Assembly (NCBI GenBank): GCA_964651325.1
Contig: CAZYXP010000071.1
Location: forward strand, 1-15,488
Length of the DNA stretch: 15,488 bases
Source: JADFOB01 sp964651325
GTDB lineage: Bacteria; Planctomycetota; Phycisphaerae; UBA1845
Direction: 5' to 3'
The position numbers and the translations under genes were made by a program. The notes below the pieces were generated by a model. That model made no database searches and was not told where the DNA came from. It saw only the letters and a list, made by a program, of their open reading frames with translations. Each line of letters starts with the position of its first letter. The stretch's first letter is position 1. Below, one piece after another: positions 14,384 through 15,488 of this stretch.

Positions 14384-15154
14384 ATGAGATTCGCACAACA
14401 GACGTTCGCGGCAGGGCTTCTGGTTGCGATTGCGGCCGGTTCAAGCCAGGGCTCGGTGGGACCGTTTGTCATACCGATAGATGAATTGTCGTCGATGGTA
14501 ACCGTCGAAGTGTGCATCCCGGGCGGATGCGACTCAGACATTTCCGCAGTGAGCGGGTTCTATGTGATCGGGTTGGACAATGGGGTGGCGCCCAATTCGA
14601 TTGAGCTTCACGATTTCGACATCAGTCTCACCGATCCGATCAACATCAACATCAGCGTTTTCCTGGGCTCGCTTACCGCCCTTGGCGAGAACCTTCGATT
14701 CCTCTACGCCCAACCCGGTGTTCCCATCGGGCCGGTCGCGATTGAGGCGGATTCATTCCTGTTTGTCGGCGCCCCGACCAACGCCGAAGGCACGGTTGCC
14801 TACAACGCCATGGGGACGGTGTGTGCCGCGCTCTCGGCGTCGGGATTGCCGTGCGTCGATACGCGCGATCTCGCCCAGCTGGGCACGCAGAGCAGCGATT
14901 TGGCGGGCGCGATTGTGGTCGTCGATGGAATCGCGACCCTAACGGTCGATCTGAACCTACTGGTCCCCTTAGACCCGCTCAACCCCGCCCTCGGCACGCT
15001 CTCGGTCGTCGGCACGGTAGTCGGCAGCGCGCCCGTGCCGGACCCCGCACCGATTCCAACAGTTTCCACGTGGGGTGCCGCGATCATGACGCTTCTGCTA
15101 GCGGCCCTGGGCACCGCCGCATTCCGAGCGCGTTCTCTGCTGATCGAGCATTGA
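14384..15154 (+). CDS. Secreted IPTL-CTERM sorting-domain protein
   Basis: A 256-residue exported protein of unknown specific function. MRFAQQTFAAGLLVAIAAGS (1-20) is a clear signal peptide. The mature part (about 24-220) is acidic and rich in beta-type, Gly/Asp/Asn/Val residues, with two possible disulfide pairs (C44/C49 and C147/C157). The C-terminus IPTVSTWGAAIMTLLLAALG (224-243) followed by FRARS is an IPTL-CTERM tripartite signal: short motif, membrane helix, basic end. Such signals are recognised by exosortase-like systems that process proteins for the cell surface; none is encoded here. A proline-rich spacer (VPDPAP) precedes it. The gene stands alone on the plus strand, 277 nt after mtaB. 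Confidence 0.82.
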   Translation: MRFAQQTFAAGLLVAIAAGSSQGSVGPFVIPIDELSSMVTVEVCIPGGCDSDISAVSGFYVIGLDNGVAPNSIELHDFDISLTDPININISVFLGSLTALGENLRFLYAQPGVPIGPVAIEADSFLFVGAPTNAEGTVAYNAMGTVCAALSASGLPCVDTRDLAQLGTQSSDLAGAIVVVDGIATLTVDLNLLVPLDPLNPALGTLSVVGTVVGSAPVPDPAPIPTVSTWGAAIMTLLLAALGTAAFRARSLLIEH

Positions 15155-15415
15155 TGGCCCACCGCGCGAAGTCACGTTTCGCTTCGATTTCTTCGCACTG
15201 CGAACCGCAGGCTTCGACCTGCACGGCCACCCGTTATCAGCCCACTCCAACCAGTGAATTCAAGGTTGCCCACCAAGAACGCCCGCGGCAAACGCCCCAT
15301 CAGATCGAGAACCATCAGGTCGCGAGGGGGCAAACATACCTCCACATCAAAGCCATGGGCGCAAGAACCGCCCGGAAGTGTAGGAAGCCCTTCTGACTTT
15401 CCGATCGTGGAAAAC

Positions 15416-15488
15416 TGGAGCCAGCGAGACTCGAACTCGCGACCTTCTGCATGCCATGCAGACGCGCTCCCAACTGCGCCATGGCCCC
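15416..15488 (-). tRNA. tRNA-Ala (anticodon GGC)
   Basis: A 73-nt cloverleaf read on the minus strand. The acceptor GGGGCCA pairs with TGGCTCC (one G-U pair), the D arm is GCGC/GCGC, and the anticodon stem TCTGC/GCAGA encloses ATGGCAT. The anticodon GGC (15455-15453) reads GCC alanine codons. The T arm is GCGAG-TTCGAGT-CTCGC. The discriminator A is at 15416 and the CCA end is not encoded (GTTTT follows). The gene ends exactly at the window edge. Confidence 0.95.

Noticed and set aside
15155..15415. Open frame crossing the end of the IPTL-CTERM gene into the gap before the tRNA
   Set aside because: It is an out-of-frame continuation without start signal or family resemblance; the gap shows only weak 5-base inverted repeats, and I see no gene in it.
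1..15488. CRISPR array, insertion sequence, or phage genes
   Set aside because: No regularly spaced direct repeats, transposase or phage structural protein was seen.

Overview
The window looks like the chromosome of a GC-rich planctomycete or another member of the PVC superphylum. The clues are a Gram-negative outer-membrane repertoire (secretin, KdsD-type sugar isomerase), a YdjY-type secreted protein of the kind common in Planctomycetes, an IPTL-CTERM surface protein, and a pilus gene order resembling the Akkermansia Amuc_1098-1102 locus. This assignment comes from protein recognition by eye, not from a database search.

Layout from left to right. (1) Positions 1-2321, all minus strand: a kdsD-like arabinose-5-phosphate isomerase, a family 2 glycosyltransferase 14 nt after it, and a truncated ECF-type sigma factor gene running off the left edge. 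A well-spaced sigma70-like promoter sits almost on the kdsD start codon, and a hairpin follows the glycosyltransferase. (2) Positions 2514-12322, all minus strand: a five-gene envelope operon. In transcription order it encodes a PilM ATPase fused through a membrane segment to a PilN-like periplasmic part (681 aa), a PilO-like membrane-anchored protein (431 aa), a second anchored periplasmic protein with possible fibronectin-III-like strands (617 aa), a large secretin with an N-terminal TPR/coiled-coil half (1010 aa, TTG start), and a secreted YdjY-domain protein with an ExbD-like C-terminal part. The last two are coupled by a TGATG overlap. (3) Positions 12493-14106, plus strand and divergent: an MtaB-type tRNA methylthiotransferase with an unusual low-complexity insert. 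(4) Positions 14107-14383: an intergenic stretch with a hairpin and a purine/pyrimidine-biased octamer repeat. (5) Positions 14384-15154, plus strand: a secreted IPTL-CTERM protein. (6) Positions 15416-15488, minus strand: a complete tRNA-Ala(GGC).

The pilus-like genes should work together: cytoplasmic PilM carrying its own PilN, PilO-like and second anchored protein forming an inner-membrane/periplasmic alignment complex, and the secretin forming the outer-membrane pore. No pilin, assembly ATPase (PilB/PilT) or PilC platform gene is in the window, so these would have to lie elsewhere. The points most worth checking are the PVC-type operon, the PilM-PilN fusion, the YdjY-ExbD-like protein coupled to the secretin, a long unexplained hairpin inside the operon, and an mtaB insert that resembles the nearby intergenic repeat.
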